DNA of 64,000 nucleotides from positions 170,839,430 to 170,903,429 of the forward strand of contig JALIGW010000002.1 of assembly GCA_023053685.1 (NCBI GenBank), written 5' to 3'. The notes beneath the pieces are model-generated. The model had not been told where the DNA came from. It ran no database searches and saw only the letters and a program-made list of their open reading frames with translations. This stretch comes from Diadophis punctatus similis (lineage: Eukaryota > Chordata > Lepidosauria > Squamata > Dipsadidae). Made by a program: the position numbers and the translations under genes. Positions 1 through 12,166 of this stretch are shown piece by piece (position 1 is the stretch's first letter; every line of letters starts with the position of its first letter).

Positions 1-186
1 GGGAAGGTAACAGCGCTCCGTGCGCCTTCTCACCGGCTCAAGGTTGACTCAGCCTTCCATCCTTCTGAGGTTGGTAAAATGAGGACCCAGATTGTTGGGG
101 GCAATATGCTGAACTCTGTAAACCGCTTAGAGAGGGCTGTAAAGCATTATGAAGCCGTATATAAGTCTAAGTGCTATTGCTATTCG
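1..186 (+). mobile_element. Sauria-type tRNA-derived SINE, 5' part cut by window edge
   Basis: Contains the diagnostic body CACCGGCTCAAGGTTGACTC, CTTCTGAGGTTGGTAAAATG, GAGGACCCAGATTGTTGGGG and the tail AGTCTAAGTGCTATTGCTAT. It is nearly identical to the complete copy at 12167-12396. The tail of this family resembles the BovB LINE 3' end, which supplies its retrotransposition machinery. The tRNA-like head lies outside the window. Confidence 0.85.
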
Positions 187-1660
187 TCATTTAGTCATGC
201 CGGCCACATGACCACAGAGACGTCTTCGGACAGCGCTGGCTCTTCAGCTTTGAAACAGAGATGAGCACCGCCCCTAGAGCCGGAAAACGACTAGCACGCA
301 TGTGCGGGGGAACCTTTACCTTTATTTTACTTGTTTGTTGTATCCTTCCTGACTATCAAAGCAATGCCTTCTTTGTTTTTCATGTCCTGAGTGATACTGC
401 AAACATTATGATCTTCTGACTGCAGGTGTTCAATCCCAGTCCATTTCAGCTTGCCTAAAATGTCTGTATGTAATTGATTTATTTCATCTTTCACATTTGT
501 ATTTCTGGTAGTTCTTCCTCAGCAGCATGTTGAATTCCATCTGACTTGAGAGGTTCAGCATCAGGTACCATATCATCAATCACTTCACATTGTCTATCCG
601 TGTGGCTTTCTTGCTAAAATTGCAGCAAGGATTTACTATTGTCTTCTCCTGTGCTGTATAAAATGATGCCTTTGCCATTGTCACTAAAGTGATCACCTGC
701 TTCCAACATCTTCCTATATCACTGCTGCCCAATATAGGTGCCTGCTTTAGCTAGGCAATTGAGATGATCGTCACACTTTGGGTAACTCTGCTTGGAAGAT
801 ATACCCTTGGCATACGTGCCCAGTGCCCTCCCAAGAAACCCCCCTCCCACTGTGAGAAGACAGCACAGCAGGACATTGGTGTGTCTCTGTGTGCAGAATT
901 TTGCTCTTAACCTATCCATTATTGTGGTGAGTTCTAAATTTTATTTTTAAGTTGCCTTGTTTTCTAGAAAAAAGTATCTGATCTTGTAAAGTGAATACAA
1001 TCTGGCAAGAATGAAGTTCCACAAGAGGAAATGGATAGCTAATACCTTTGACTTTCGACCCTGCAGTATTTTATCAGAACAAGCAGCACTTGCCTTTCTC
1101 AGAGAAAGAACTCAATTCCCGTCTTCCAGTGGGCCGAGAAATGCTAAGTGTTTTTCTAACTTGCACTCTCAGAAAACATGTATTGAATCTGGGTTTCAAT
1201 ACAGGTTACTACAGGGGAAGAGTCAGACTACTGTATGGCAGCTCCAGTAGGTTTGTGACTCAAGAGGTAAATACAGTTGATTTTATAACGGCACTCTGGC
1301 TTTATAGTTTAACAAATTGCTTATCCAGGAAGCTGGGTAACATGCTTCCTCCCAGGCTGATTGCCTGTTTGCCTCCATACTGTCAGCCCCAACATGCAGT
1401 CTAATGTTCTGTTCCACTATCCCTACATTAGTGTAAAATCAGTGGTGGTGGTGGTGGGGAAATGAAATTACAATGCAAAATGTGGTAGCCAGTCTTGATA
1501 AACTGATTATTAATTATTCTAGTTTTAAAGGATTTTCACCCATTGCTCGATATTTTGGACCTCTTTCCACATGAACCTTTCTGTCAATTAAGAAAAATGT
1601 CTTGATGCCCTGCTTTAGTTGGTAATCTGGGAAAATGCAGAACTGAAGGCCATTCCTGGG
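187..1660. other. No gene recognised; intergenic
   Basis: The open frames here (79-118 codons at most) have no recognisable motif, codon conservation or splice structure. The base composition is ordinary AT-rich intergenic DNA. It may hold old, unrecognisable transposon sequence. Confidence 0.5.
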
Positions 1661-1667
1661 ATGGCAT

Positions 1668-2075
1668 CAGGGGTGGGCTGCTGGGGGTTCGCAGGGATTT
1701 GGGAGAACCTCTAGCTAAGATTCTGTGCAGTTTGGAGAACCCCCAAATCCCACTCCTGGCTAGCCCCGCCCACCCCTCCCCTCCCCGGAGTCCCCACGCG
1801 GCCCGTTTTGGATGCAGGTAAGTGCAGGGCGCGTGCAGAGGCTCCTGGAGGGTGAAAAATGGACCTACCGGAAGTTCGGGAAGGCCAGAAATGGGCCTGT
1901 TTCTGGCCTCCATAGGGCCTCTGGAGCCTGGGGAGGCCATTTTCACCCTCCTGGAGGCTCAAGGAAAGCCTCCAGAGCCCGGGAGGGCAAAAATGCCCCC
2001 CTCCCGCAGTATGGTGCAGGAAGCCAACTAGCACAGGTGAAATCCAGCTGGTTCTCACTGGTTCGCCTGAACTGT
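1668..2075. mobile_element. hAT-like non-autonomous element(s), boundaries uncertain
   Basis: Begins CAGGGGTGGGCTGCTG, typical of the CAGGGGTG hAT ends seen repeatedly in this window. It contains GC-rich internal sequence with a CCTCCAGGAG-type inverted segment around 1840-1960, and near 2033 a second CAGGTGAAATCCAGC hAT-like end. I could not find a clean 8-bp target duplication, so this may be two fused or truncated copies. Confidence 0.45.
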
Positions 2076-2189
2076 TAGTAAATTGCTTAGGTTAAAAATA
2101 AAGTTTGGGTTTGTGATCAGATTTTTCTAGAGCTTGGGTTTCAAAGTGTTCCATGTAGAGGTTTGCAATGACAGGAGAAAGGGGAGGCA

Positions 2190-2692
<503 letters not shown>

Positions 2693-2819
2693 CATACATT
2701 AAAAGAAAATGTATGTATATAAATACAGCTTTGCGTATCGTCGTCACGTTTCAGTATCTAAGTTATTATTTTCCTAATTTATCATCAATCCATTCTAGCT
2801 TATTCTTCTTCTCATCACC

Positions 2820-4530
2820 CTTAACATGTTAAGTTTGCTATTTTCGTTTGTTTTCCAACCATTTATACCAGTTTTCCCAGATTTTGTAGAATTCTGTATC
2901 TTCTTTATCGTGTAATTTCATCGTTAGTTTGCACATTTCTGCACAATCCAATATTTTGGTTATTATCATCGTGTTAGAAGGGGTTATGTCCGTTTTCCAA
3001 TGCTGTGCATATAAGATTCTGGCTGCTGTAATTATATGTAATGTGAGATACTGGACCTGTTTGCTTGCTTTCATTTTCAGTATTCCTAATAGAAATATTT
3101 CGGGTTTAAATTATATGGTTTGTTTTGTTATTTCCTCTATCCAGTTTTGTATTTTTTTCCAATATTTCTTAATTTCTGAGCACGTCCACCACATGTGGTA
3201 GTACGTTCCATATTCCTGTTTACATTTCCAGCATTTGGGTGATAGATGAGGAAACATTTTCACCAATCTTGCCAAAGGTAGGTGCCATCTGTAGAACATT
3301 TTATATGTATTTTCTCTATATGATGTAGCCATCGTCATTTTGTAATTTTGGTTCCATAATTTGTCCCAAAGATCTAATTCAATATTATAGCCGAAATTTT
3401 GTGCCCAAATTATCATTACCTCCTTTACCGTTTCTTCCTCCATTAAGTAAGTAAGCTGTTATAGGATTTTATTATTTTTTCTTCTGAACCTAATAAAATT
3501 TTATCCAAATCTTGATCTTTTTCCTGGAAGCCAAATTGTGATAAATCTTTTTTATGTTTCTTTTGAATTTGTAGATATGGCCACCAATCAATTTTTGTTC
3601 CCTGTAATGCCAATTCTTCTCTTGTTTTTAGATTATTGTGTTCATCTAATAATTCCTTATATGTGATTTTTTTATTCAAATCTAGCACATTGGGGTAAAT
3701 TAGGGCTTCCATTGGAGATATCCATTTAGGCATTTGAATGTAATGTTTATGTTTAATTTCTAACCAATCCTCTAATAGTGTCCCTCTAATGTGATGTCTC
3801 TCGAAATATTTGTGTATATTTGATGTTTTCCCTCCCAGATGAAATTATGCCAGCCAATTTGTAAGTCGTGTCCTTCAATTGTTAGAATTCTTTTGTTTGT
3901 GAGTGTCACCCATTCCTTTATCCATGCTATTGTTGCTGCTTGATGATATAATTTCCAATCTGGCAATCCAAAACCACCTCTCGTTCTTTTGTCTTGCAAT
4001 ATTTTTTTTTATTCTTGCTTTTTTTCCTGTCCAAATAAATTTCAAAATTAATTTGTCTAAATCCGTATAAAAAAATTTCCCCAATTTTGTTGGAGCTGTT
4101 TGAAATAAATAGAGGATTTTTGGTAATATGTTCATTTTGATCGTGGCTATTTTTCCAATTAGGGAGATTTGTAATTTTGACCATGATTCCAATTCTTTTT
4201 GAATTTTATGCATTAATTTTGTATAGTTATCTTCTTTTATTGTTGTGCAATTGGCTGTTATCCAAATTCCCAGATATTTTATTTTTTTTGGTTATTTGAA
4301 TTCTTAATAATTCCTCTAATTTCTTATCTTGTTTCTGCGTACAATTTTTAGTTATTATTTTTGTCTTATCTTTATTAATTTTTAAACCAGCCACTTTTCC
4401 GAATTTTTCGATTTCCTTCATAATTTCGGGCCTGGAGTTTTGGGGATTTTCCATAATGAAAACCATATCATCCGCAAATGCTTGTGTTTTGTATTCTTCT
4501 TTTTTGATTTTCAATCCTTCGATGTTCGGG
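2820..4530 (-). pseudogene. L1-clade LINE ORF2 remnant (reverse transcriptase to C-terminus), broken
   Basis: On the minus strand, successive frame pieces carry L1 ORF2 hallmarks in order. QAFADDMVFIME (the FADD catalytic box, about 4440-4480) is followed by LKINKDKTKI, then IKMNILPKILYLFQTAP (about 4080-4140), then GGFGLPDWKLYHQAATIAWI (about 3920-3985). The C-terminal cysteine segment with CWKC and WWTCSEIKKYW is at about 3150-3230. The frame shifts several times and stops occur, so this is a dead, 5'-truncated copy. No EN domain is present. Confidence 0.85.
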
Positions 4531-4744
4531 TTTCATTATAAAGAGTATTAAGTAACACTTCTGTGATCAGCTGGTACTCCCTGGAGTTTCCCAAGACCTT
4601 TTATAGCTGCTGCAATATTGGCTACTTCTTGTTTCTTCCTGGGGGAAAAGATACAGGAAGGGACAATGATGCAGCTTGATCATACAGGCTGTGAATTTAA
4701 TGCATGTGTGGTCCAGCCAGCTCTTTTGCTTCTGTGTGAAGCAA

Positions 4745-5155
4745 CCAATTTAGAACATAGAGAACATAGAATAATAGAGTTGGAAGGGTTAATGGCTTTT
4801 GACAGCAGCCCAGGCTTTCAATGAACCTGAGCAGCTGCTTTTAGATTCCCTCTCAACTGCTGTGTTTGCTTTGGGGTGGACTTTTTTTTAAAAGGGGAAT
4901 GGCTATTTTAAGTTTTCTGCATTGTTTTAGTGATTCCTGGCACTGTCCTTTTGGGGTGTACTTCCCTAACTCTTTTTGAAAGCCTCTAGTGATGGCAAGC
5001 TATTCCATTGATTGATTGGTCTCACCATTAGAAAATTTCTCCTTAGTCCTAGGTTGCTTCTCTCTTTGGTTAGTTTCCATCCATTGTTCCTTGTTGTGCC
5101 TTTTGGTGCTTTGGAAAATAGATCGACTCCCTCATTTTTGTAGGAGTCCCTAAAA
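4745..5155 (-). mobile_element. CR1 LINE 3' fragments, internally deleted
   Basis: The 3' terminus is recognisable in reverse (AGAATAATAGAGTTGGAAGG near 4770). 4980-5155 matches, base for base over long stretches, the 39060-39240 part of the better CR1 copy (TTCTCCTTAGTCC, TTTCCATCCATTGTTCCTTG). Confidence 0.7.
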
Positions 5156-5156
5156 T

Positions 5157-5345
5157 TTCCTGACAGAACAATTAATCAGTGGAACAACTTGCCTCCAGAA
5201 GTTGTAAATGCTCCAACACTGGAAGTGTTTAAGAAGAGATTGGATAACCATTTGTCTGAAGTGGTGTAGGGTTTCCGGCCTAAGCAGAGGGTGGGACTAG
5301 AAGACCTCCAAGGTCCTTTCCAACTCTGTTATTCTGTTCTATTTT
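5157..5345 (+). mobile_element. CR1 LINE 3' end, opposite orientation to its neighbour
   Basis: Reads on the + strand as the CR1 C-terminus (INQWNNLPPEVV, then TLEVFKKRLDNHLSEVV and a stop), followed by the 3' UTR GGTCCTTTCCAACTCTGTTA and an ATTCT-like tail. It sits head-to-head with the minus-strand CR1 fragment 4980-5155. Further short CR1 bits of both orientations follow to about 5420. Confidence 0.75.
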
Positions 5346-5421
5346 AAATATCGGAACAGTGCTATTTTATTGTGAGTTGGACTAAGGAGAAATTTCCTAA
5401 GGGTGAGACCAATCAAGTTGG

Positions 5422-5595
5422 CCATGCCCACCCAGTCACATGACCAAGCCACACCCACCAAGCCACGCCCACAGAACCTGTAGGGAAAATTTTGGGATTT
5501 CACCACTGCTGACTAGGCCATGCCCACCATGGCCACGCCCACCCAGCAACCGGACACAGAACCCCTTGCTAAAAATTTTGAAGCCCACCCCTGGA
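5422..5595. mobile_element. hAT-like element fragments (CCACGCCCA type)
   Basis: Carries the repeated CCAAGCCACGCCCACC block typical of the family at 8872-9142 in reverse, an end-like TTTCACCACTG at 5513, and a second end-like AAGCCCACCCCTGG at about 5594. Probably two truncated copies; no duplication found. Confidence 0.5.
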
Positions 5596-5687
5596 TGGCA
5601 TGCTGATTTTGACATTCTCTCCTTGACCCTGGTATTTCTGAAACTACTATCTCTCTGAAGCTCTGTATGAGGATTGCAAACAAATAA

Positions 5688-5975
5688 CAGAGTTGGAAGG
5701 GGCCTTCAAAGTCTTCTAGTCCAACTTCATGCTCAAATAGGAGTCCCTATACCATTTCAGACAAATGTCTATCCAATCTCTTCTTTAAAACCTCCAGTGA
5801 TGGAGCACTCACAAACCTTTCCACTGGTTAATTGTTCTCATTGACAGTACATTTCTCCTTAGTTCTAGGTTAGTACTTTCCTTGCTTAGTTTCCATCCAT
5901 TGCCTCTTGTCCTGCCTTCAAGTGCTTTGGAGAATAGGTTCTTCTTTGTGGTGGCAACACTTCAAATATTGTTCT
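5688..5975 (-). mobile_element. CR1 LINE 3' fragment
   Basis: Reverse orientation: the 3' end AGAGTTGGAAGGGGCCTTC is at about 5690, followed by sequence parallel to 38941-39240 (GTCCCTATACCATTTCAGAC, TTTCCATCCATTGCCTCTTG). Truncated at the 5' side. Confidence 0.75.
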
Positions 5976-6314
5976 AAGGGTTTGTGGTTTTTCTTCTCCC
6001 CTTTTTTTCTTTCACTTCTCAATCTAATTTAAGTGCTGAACTTCTCAAATGTTCCTTGGTCAGAGTACTAACCAGGGCTTTTGGATGCTGGGGGAAAAAA
6101 ACTGCAGGCAGGAAGTTTATGCATATCTTCAGTTCTTGGAGGAAAGGCAGGATACTGTATAACAAATAAATGATATATGTTATATGACATTTAAGAAATC
6201 TGAATGTTTCTAAAATGGTACCAGAGTCAGATATTTCTTAGAAGAATACATCACAGGATCCCCAGGAATGCAATTCTAATAGAAATACCACTGGACTTAA
6301 AGCACAATGATTTC

Positions 6315-6424
<110 letters not shown>

Positions 6425-6469
6425 TTGGTTCTTCTATGCCGCCCTACTCCCGGGGGACTCATTTATATA

Positions 6470-7900
6470 ATTTATGTTTATATCATCATTTATATAATAT
6501 ATAAATATGCTTATAGGTTTATATAAACATGTTTATATGTTTATAATATATTTATCCTGACTTTCATTCAGGAGCTGAGGGAAGTGTATATAGAATTCCC
6601 TCCTCCCATTTTCCCCCACAGATATAACCAGTGAGACACATTAGATTAAGAGAAAGTGACTGGCCCAAAAGTTAACCCGTGAACCACGGATCAACTTATA
6701 ATTTATTGCAACACCTTAATTATAACAAAATAAGTTTTGCTGGTCTACAAAGGAAGCAAAAACCAAGATTGGTTATTATACAATAACTGTTTTACATCAG
6801 CTAAATTTATAGAACTTAACTGGTAAGCTCTTGAGATCTCCATAGCTATTTTATGGAAGAAGTTATAAGAACCAGATCTTCAAAACTTGCTCATATGTTG
6901 GGCTCCAAGCAACAACTCTGGATATCAAAATTAACACGCCATCTATAGGGTTATAAAACTATATCACACTGGAATGATGGAACCACCCTCCCTCAACCCC
7001 ACTCTGTCTCCTGAACAAAGCCTAGAAAAATATAGAAATTGCCATTTGTTCAGGACAACAACACCAACCAACACAGTAAGACACAAGGCCAATTGAAACA
7101 GGGTAGGGATAGGCAATGGGGGCTCCAAATTTCATACCAGCATGGCCTTCTGCCAAGTCAAGGATGGATGGGTGGCACTTCACTCATTGAGGAAAGCTCC
7201 TAAGACAGGAAAAGATCCAGAATAGAAAAGCATGAATACCCTAAGTAGAGTATTGGAAATATTTTTAAAGTCTTCATCTTTACCAGGAATAACACAATAT
7301 CACCTGTGAGGAAACTATTCTCTCATCCCTGCTATTACAGCATCCCAGGTGCCTCATTGCAGTATTCAACAAGGAGACAGGGAATGTTGCAACGGCTTAC
7401 AGAAAGCACATTTACTGCCGGAAGCATCCCGACAGACAAAGCTCTCCATAGAGCTCCAGCATATGCAGCTATCTCAGCTCTCTGAGTCACAGGTTGCTGC
7501 AGTCCATTTTGTCTGGTGCGGTGGGGACCAGGGCAGGGAACCATGTGCTAGTGCTCATCAGGTTACCTTGTGCTCTGGTTTTAAGAATTCCATTGACACC
7601 ATATATCTCTTTCCTTTTCCTGAGCAAAAAAGGAAGAAGAAGCATTTCACTGGTTGTTAATGTTCTCTGCTCCCATCACACACATAAGCTTTGTTTCCAC
7701 TGTGACTCACTATATTTATCAGGCCATTTTTCTCCCTCCAAGGAAGAGAGGATCTCAGACCATCCTAAGTGCAAAATTCTTTATCCAATTTCTAAACTGC
7801 CCCATCTCAAAATAAATAAATAAAAGTACTCTGGGTAGCTTCACAAAATTAAACAAATAAAAAACATTTAAAAAACGGTATGATATAAAAAACACAATTG
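6470..7900. other. No gene recognised; intergenic
   Basis: AT-rich sequence with short open frames lacking any recognisable motif. The 103- and 109-codon frames near 7349-7823 overlap in different registers and show no splice signals that would make them exons. Confidence 0.5.
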
Positions 7901-7910
7901 CCCTGAGGGG

Positions 7911-8281
7911 CAGGGGTGAGTTCCTCCTGGTGCGGACCAGTTCGTGTGCACCGGTAGTGGCCTGCTGGTGACGTAATTTTGGCGTCACGGTTCCGGTACT
8001 GTCTGTGCCGGTTCGTGTGCACCGCCATCTTTTTTTCGGAATTTTCAGCGATTTTTTTTGGGTTTGGATGGCTTCTCCTCATCCTCTACTTTGAAAAAAA
8101 GCCCTCCCACCCGCCCCTCGGTTAATACCAACTTTTATTTCTTTGTCCAAAGAACAGCTGAGCAGCTCCTCTGCTGTGTTTCGGGCTGAAACGTCCTTCT
8201 GAGCATGCGCGGAAATCGCACGAGGCGATGCAAAACATCGCGATGCGCACCGGTAGCAAAGGTAACTGGAACCCACCCCCG
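7911..8281. mobile_element. Non-autonomous hAT element, 371 bp
   Basis: Terminal inverted repeats CAGGGGTGAGTTCC and GGAACCCACCCCCG are flanked by a perfect 8-bp target duplication CTGAGGGG (7903-7910, 8282-8289). Interior is CpG-rich with GTGCACCGGTAG and GCGCACCGGTAGC blocks, no transposase. Confidence 0.92.
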
Positions 8282-8632
8282 CTGAGGGGAAAAAAAATAA
8301 AAATAAACAATCCTCCATGTTGCCCCCAATATAGAGGAGCCCATCAGGCCCTCAAACCCAAGACTTAAAGAAAGATCTGTGTTCTTAGCTCTCTCTTGAA
8401 GGCAGGAAGTTTGGGGACTAGGAAAACCCCTAGGAGAAGCAATACCCTAAAGGACAGATATTGCAACAGAGAAGGATTGTTTCCTATCCCACTATATGGC
8501 ATTGTTTATTGATGATGACTGAAGCAAGCCAAGTTTGTCTCATGGTTATTTGTGGGACCGTTTGTCCTGAAGGTATTTGCCCATTCCATTAGATCAGCTA
8601 GAGTAGGTCTGCTCTAGTCCCTTCCTTTAGAT

Positions 8633-8768
8633 CAGTGTTTCCCAATCTTGGCAACTTGAAGATATCTGGACTTCAACTCCCAGAATTCCCCAGCCAGCGA
8701 ATGCTGGCTGGGGAATTCTGGGAGTTGAAGTCCAGATATCTTCAAGTTGCCAAGGTTGGGAAACACTG
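8633..8768. mobile_element. Palindromic hAT foldback element, 136 bp
   Basis: Almost perfect hairpin with arms of about 65 bases (CAGTGTTTCCCAATCTTGGC against GCCAAGGTTGGGAAACACTG), loop near 8700. The 8-bp target duplication CTTTAGAT is at 8625-8632 and 8769-8776. Related copies are at 15960-16104 and 30167-30285. Confidence 0.93.
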
Positions 8769-8871
8769 CTTTAGATGTTGCCATTTAGTGGGCTCTAGGA
8801 AGTGTGCCTTTTCCCTACCAGCCTCTGCCCTGTGAAACACCCTTTCTCTTGATATCAAGCAGGTTCCCAAC

Positions 8872-9142
8872 CAGTGGTGAAATCCAATTTTTTTTACTAC
8901 CGGTTCTGTGGGCGTGGCTTGGTGGGCGTGGCTTGGTGGGCGTGGCTTGGTGGGCGTGGCAGGGGAAGGATACTGCAAAATCTCCATTCCCACCCCACTC
9001 CAGGGGAAGGATACTACAAAATTTCCATTCCCACCACACTCTGGGGCCAGCCAGAGGTGGTATTTGCCGGTTCTCCGAACTACTCAAAATTTCCGCTACC
9101 GGTTCTCCAGAACCTGTTAGAACTTGCTGGATTTCACCCCTG
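8872..9142. mobile_element. Non-autonomous hAT element with GGGCGTGGCTTGGT repeats, 271 bp
   Basis: Ends CAGTGGTGAAATCC and GGATTTCACCCCTG, target duplication TTCCCAAC/CTCCCAAC (8864-8871, 9143-9150). Four tandem copies of GTGGGCGTGGCTTG lie at about 8908-8960, then two copies of GGGGAAGGATACT. The same family recurs at 31155-31428. Confidence 0.88.
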
Positions 9143-9299
9143 CTCCCAACCCTCTTAACTTTCCAGAAAGCCATGAAGAGCAGCTCCATCCCCCTACCCC
9201 CAAAGCACTGGGATAATAAGGTTGGAGCCCAAGAATTCTATACATGAATGAGTATAGTTGATGGATTGGGTGCTTGGTTTTTTATGTATATATGTATGT

Positions 9300-9521
9300 A
9301 GCAATAGCACTTAGACTTATATGCCACTTCATAGTGCGTTACATCCCTCTCTAAGTGTTTTAGAGAGTCAGCATATTGCCCACAAAAATCAAGGTCCTCA
9401 TTTTATCAACCTCAGAAGTATGGAAGGCTGAGTCAACCTTGAACAGAGTCAGAATCGAACTGGCAGTGAACAGTGAGTTAGCCTGCAATACCGCATTCTA
9501 ACCACTGTGCCACCACCGCTT
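9300..9521 (-). mobile_element. Sauria-type tRNA-derived SINE
   Basis: Reverse complement of the 12167-12396 copy: AATAGCACTTAGACTTATAT, then TGAGTCAACCTTG, then CATTCTAACCACTGTGCCACC (tRNA-like A-box end). Full-length apart from a diverged middle. The adjoining GTAT array abuts the 5' (head) side. Confidence 0.85.
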
Positions 9522-9582
9522 GTATGTATGTATGTATGTATGTATGTATGTATGTATGTATGTATGTATGTATGTATATGTA

Positions 9583-9670
<88 letters not shown>

Positions 9671-9779
9671 ATACATACACATACATACATACATACATAC
9701 ATACATACATACTGTATATATACATACATACATACATACATACATACATACATACATACATACATACATACATACATAC
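9521..9779. repeat. Compound (GTAT)n - (AT)n - (CATA)n microsatellite
   Basis: About 13 GTAT units, then 40 AT units, then 25 CATA units. The two outer tracts are reverse complements, so the whole array is self-complementary and can fold into one long hairpin. It gives spurious Tyr/Ile/Val/Cys/Met and Ile/His/Thr frames on both strands. Confidence 0.97.
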
Positions 9780-10353
9780 TGGATGGAGGGGTTTGTATTT
9801 TGGATTTTGAATGCTCCCTGCATCTCTGAACTATATTACACTACACATTTCTAGTGTATTTATTACGGAAGACATAATCTTTGCAATTCCTTCAGAATCT
9901 GGTATCTTGAGGCTGATAGGCCATTCTTTTCCATATTTACAGAGTTCAATATTTATTTAATAGAAACAACAAAATCAGAATAGCAATCTGAAAATATGGC
10001 AACTTTTTTTTCACTGTACAAACTACTAAAATGTTTTTTATCAGTGCAACAGGAGACTATCCAAGTATCATTATCTGACAGATACATCATTTTATACGAC
10101 TGCAATTTACAATGCATATATTTTAATGACATTTTAAAGCCAAATTAAATTCTCCTAAAATGCGGCACTCATAGAAAACAAGCGATTCTTCCTGCAATTT
10201 GTTGCGCACATTAAAAAAAAATAACAGCTCCAATCCCGACATGCAATAAATTATGCATTTGCATTTTTGTAAGTTTTTCCCTAGAGACTGAGAGACTTCC
10301 AAACTGTATTTTTCTTCATTATACAAGAGAGATGCTGTGGAAATTGTCTAAGT

Positions 10354-10623
10354 CAGTGATGGCGAACCTTTTTTTACTCGGATGCCAAAACAAACTTCCG
10401 GTAGGCCCATTGGGTTGTTTTTTGCCCTCCACAGGCTCCAGAGGCTTTCCTGAAGCCTGGGGAGGGCAAAAAACGGCCTCCCCTCTGCCCCCTGGAAGGC
10501 CGAAAATCAGCTAGCCAGCGTGCACATGCGCGCTGGAGCTGACATAGGGCAACACCTCGCGTGCCTTCAGATATGGCTCCATGTGCCACCTGTGGCACGC
10601 GTGCCATAGGTTCACCATCATGG
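10354..10623. mobile_element. Non-autonomous hAT element (CAGTGATGGCGAACC family), 270 bp
   Basis: Starts CAGTGATGGCGAACC and ends GGTTCACCATCATGG. Perfect 8-bp duplication GTCTAAGT at 10346-10353 and 10624-10631. Same family as 20977-22358 and, more distantly, 55132-55657. Confidence 0.92.
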
Positions 10624-10816
10624 GTCTAAGTGCTTCATATACCGAGCAGCCAAAGGAAAGTTACATAAAATGTTGGATTTCTGCCTTTTTAATAAATTAA
10701 CATTTTCTAACAAATGGTTCTTAGGACTCTTAAGATTGGATGAAATTGCAGGCATTGTGGTATCTCACTATTGTGATAGGATTTTCTGGAATGCCTCATA
10801 CTATTTAATATCGTAC

Positions 10817-11096
10817 CAGCGGCGGGTTGCTGCCTTACCAGTGTCAGTGCGCTCCGCGCGCATTTCTATGCTTTGGGCATGCGTGCGCTCGCTACGTGTG
10901 CACACCCCCTCATGCGATTTTGCTTCAGCATATGCACAGAAGCAAAATCTTGCCAAATTCTCTCTCTCACGCGTGTCCCCTCGCGAGATTTTGGCGCAAT
11001 TTTGCTTCCAACAAAGAGGGCTCCGGAGCGGTTGCGCAATCTGCCGCTCCCTACCGGAGCTGCGCACCGGGCAGCTCCGGCAGGAACCCACTTCTG
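10817..11096. mobile_element. Non-autonomous hAT element, 280 bp
   Basis: Ends CAGCGGCGGGTTGCTGC and GCAGGAACCCACTTCTG with duplication TATCGTAC/TATCGTAT (10809-10816, 11097-11104). Interior has the GATTTTGCTTC ... GAAGCAAAATC inverted motif shared with the next element. Confidence 0.88.
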
Positions 11097-11319
11097 TATC
11101 GTATTCTAAAATTTCAAAGAAGAAATCAAAATAAGCTGTTCTGGGGTGATATGATGATTGCTTGACTTAGGGAAATCTATGCTCCAACTTATTTTCTTGA
11201 TATTATTTTCCTTTAAAAGTCCATTTTTGTGTTGCTGATGTATGGAATCATGGTTGGAATGACAGACAGATAATTAGATAGCGATAGAAGAGACAGAGGA
11301 AGGGAGAGAGGGAGGGAGG

Positions 11320-11752
11320 CAGAGGTGGGTTCCTGCCGGAGCTGCCCAGTACACAGCTCCGGTAGAGAGCGGCAGATTTTGCAACCTCTCCGGAGCCCTC
11401 TCTGCCGGTCCACCCGGCGCACCACCATTTTTTTCACTGATTTTCGGTGACTTGCGGGCAATTTTGCTTCTGCGCATGCGCGGAAGCAAAATCGTGCTGA
11501 AATCTTGCAAGGGGACGCATGTGTGAGATTTTGGTGAGATTTTGCTTCTGCGCATGCGCGGAAGCAAAATCGCGCTGAAATCTCATTCACGCGCGCGTCC
11601 CCTCACAAGATTTCGGCGTGATTTTGCTTCTGCGCATGCGCAGAAGCAAAATCGCGCAAGGGGATGTGCGCACGTAGCGAGCGCGCCCCCCCAAAGCGTG
11701 GAGCTGCGCGCGCATGGCTCCGGCAGCGAGGTAAGTGAGCAACCCGCCCCTG
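11320..11752. mobile_element. Non-autonomous hAT element with three GATTTTGCTTC palindromes, 433 bp
   Basis: Ends CAGAGGTGGGTTCCTGCC and GAGCAACCCGCCCCTG, target duplication GAGGGAGG/AAGGGAGG (11312-11319, 11753-11760). Three tandem short hairpins GATTTTGCTTC-TGCGCATGCGC-GAAGC lie at about 11461-11491, 11539-11570 and 11621-11652. The centre matches the NRF1 consensus. Confidence 0.88.
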
Positions 11753-12166
11753 AAGGGAGGGAGAGGGAGAGGGAGAGGGAGGGAGAGAGAGAGATAAAAC
11801 AATGTAAATGGAAATGAATGTGTGAATATTGAAAGATACAAACATAGAAACAAAAACAAAGTGAACATAGAGTCAACAGAGTCTGCAACTGCAGAGCAGT
11901 TCATTTTAAAGTCATGCTTAGATTAGCAGGGAAAAACCCTTCTGAAGACAGTCCTGCTCATGGAGATTCTGTGTCGGGAAGGGCCTTCTTTGGTGTGGCT
12001 ACCAAATATACTTCCTAGGGAATTGCATTTGGTCCTCACTATTTTCATATTTAAGAAGTTGTAAATGCACAAGTCTTCCACCAAGCTTGTTGGCTTCTTT
12101 ATTTTTACCTGGATTTTATAGTAATGCTGCTACAGGTTTTTTTTTAATATTTTGTATTTTCTTTAT

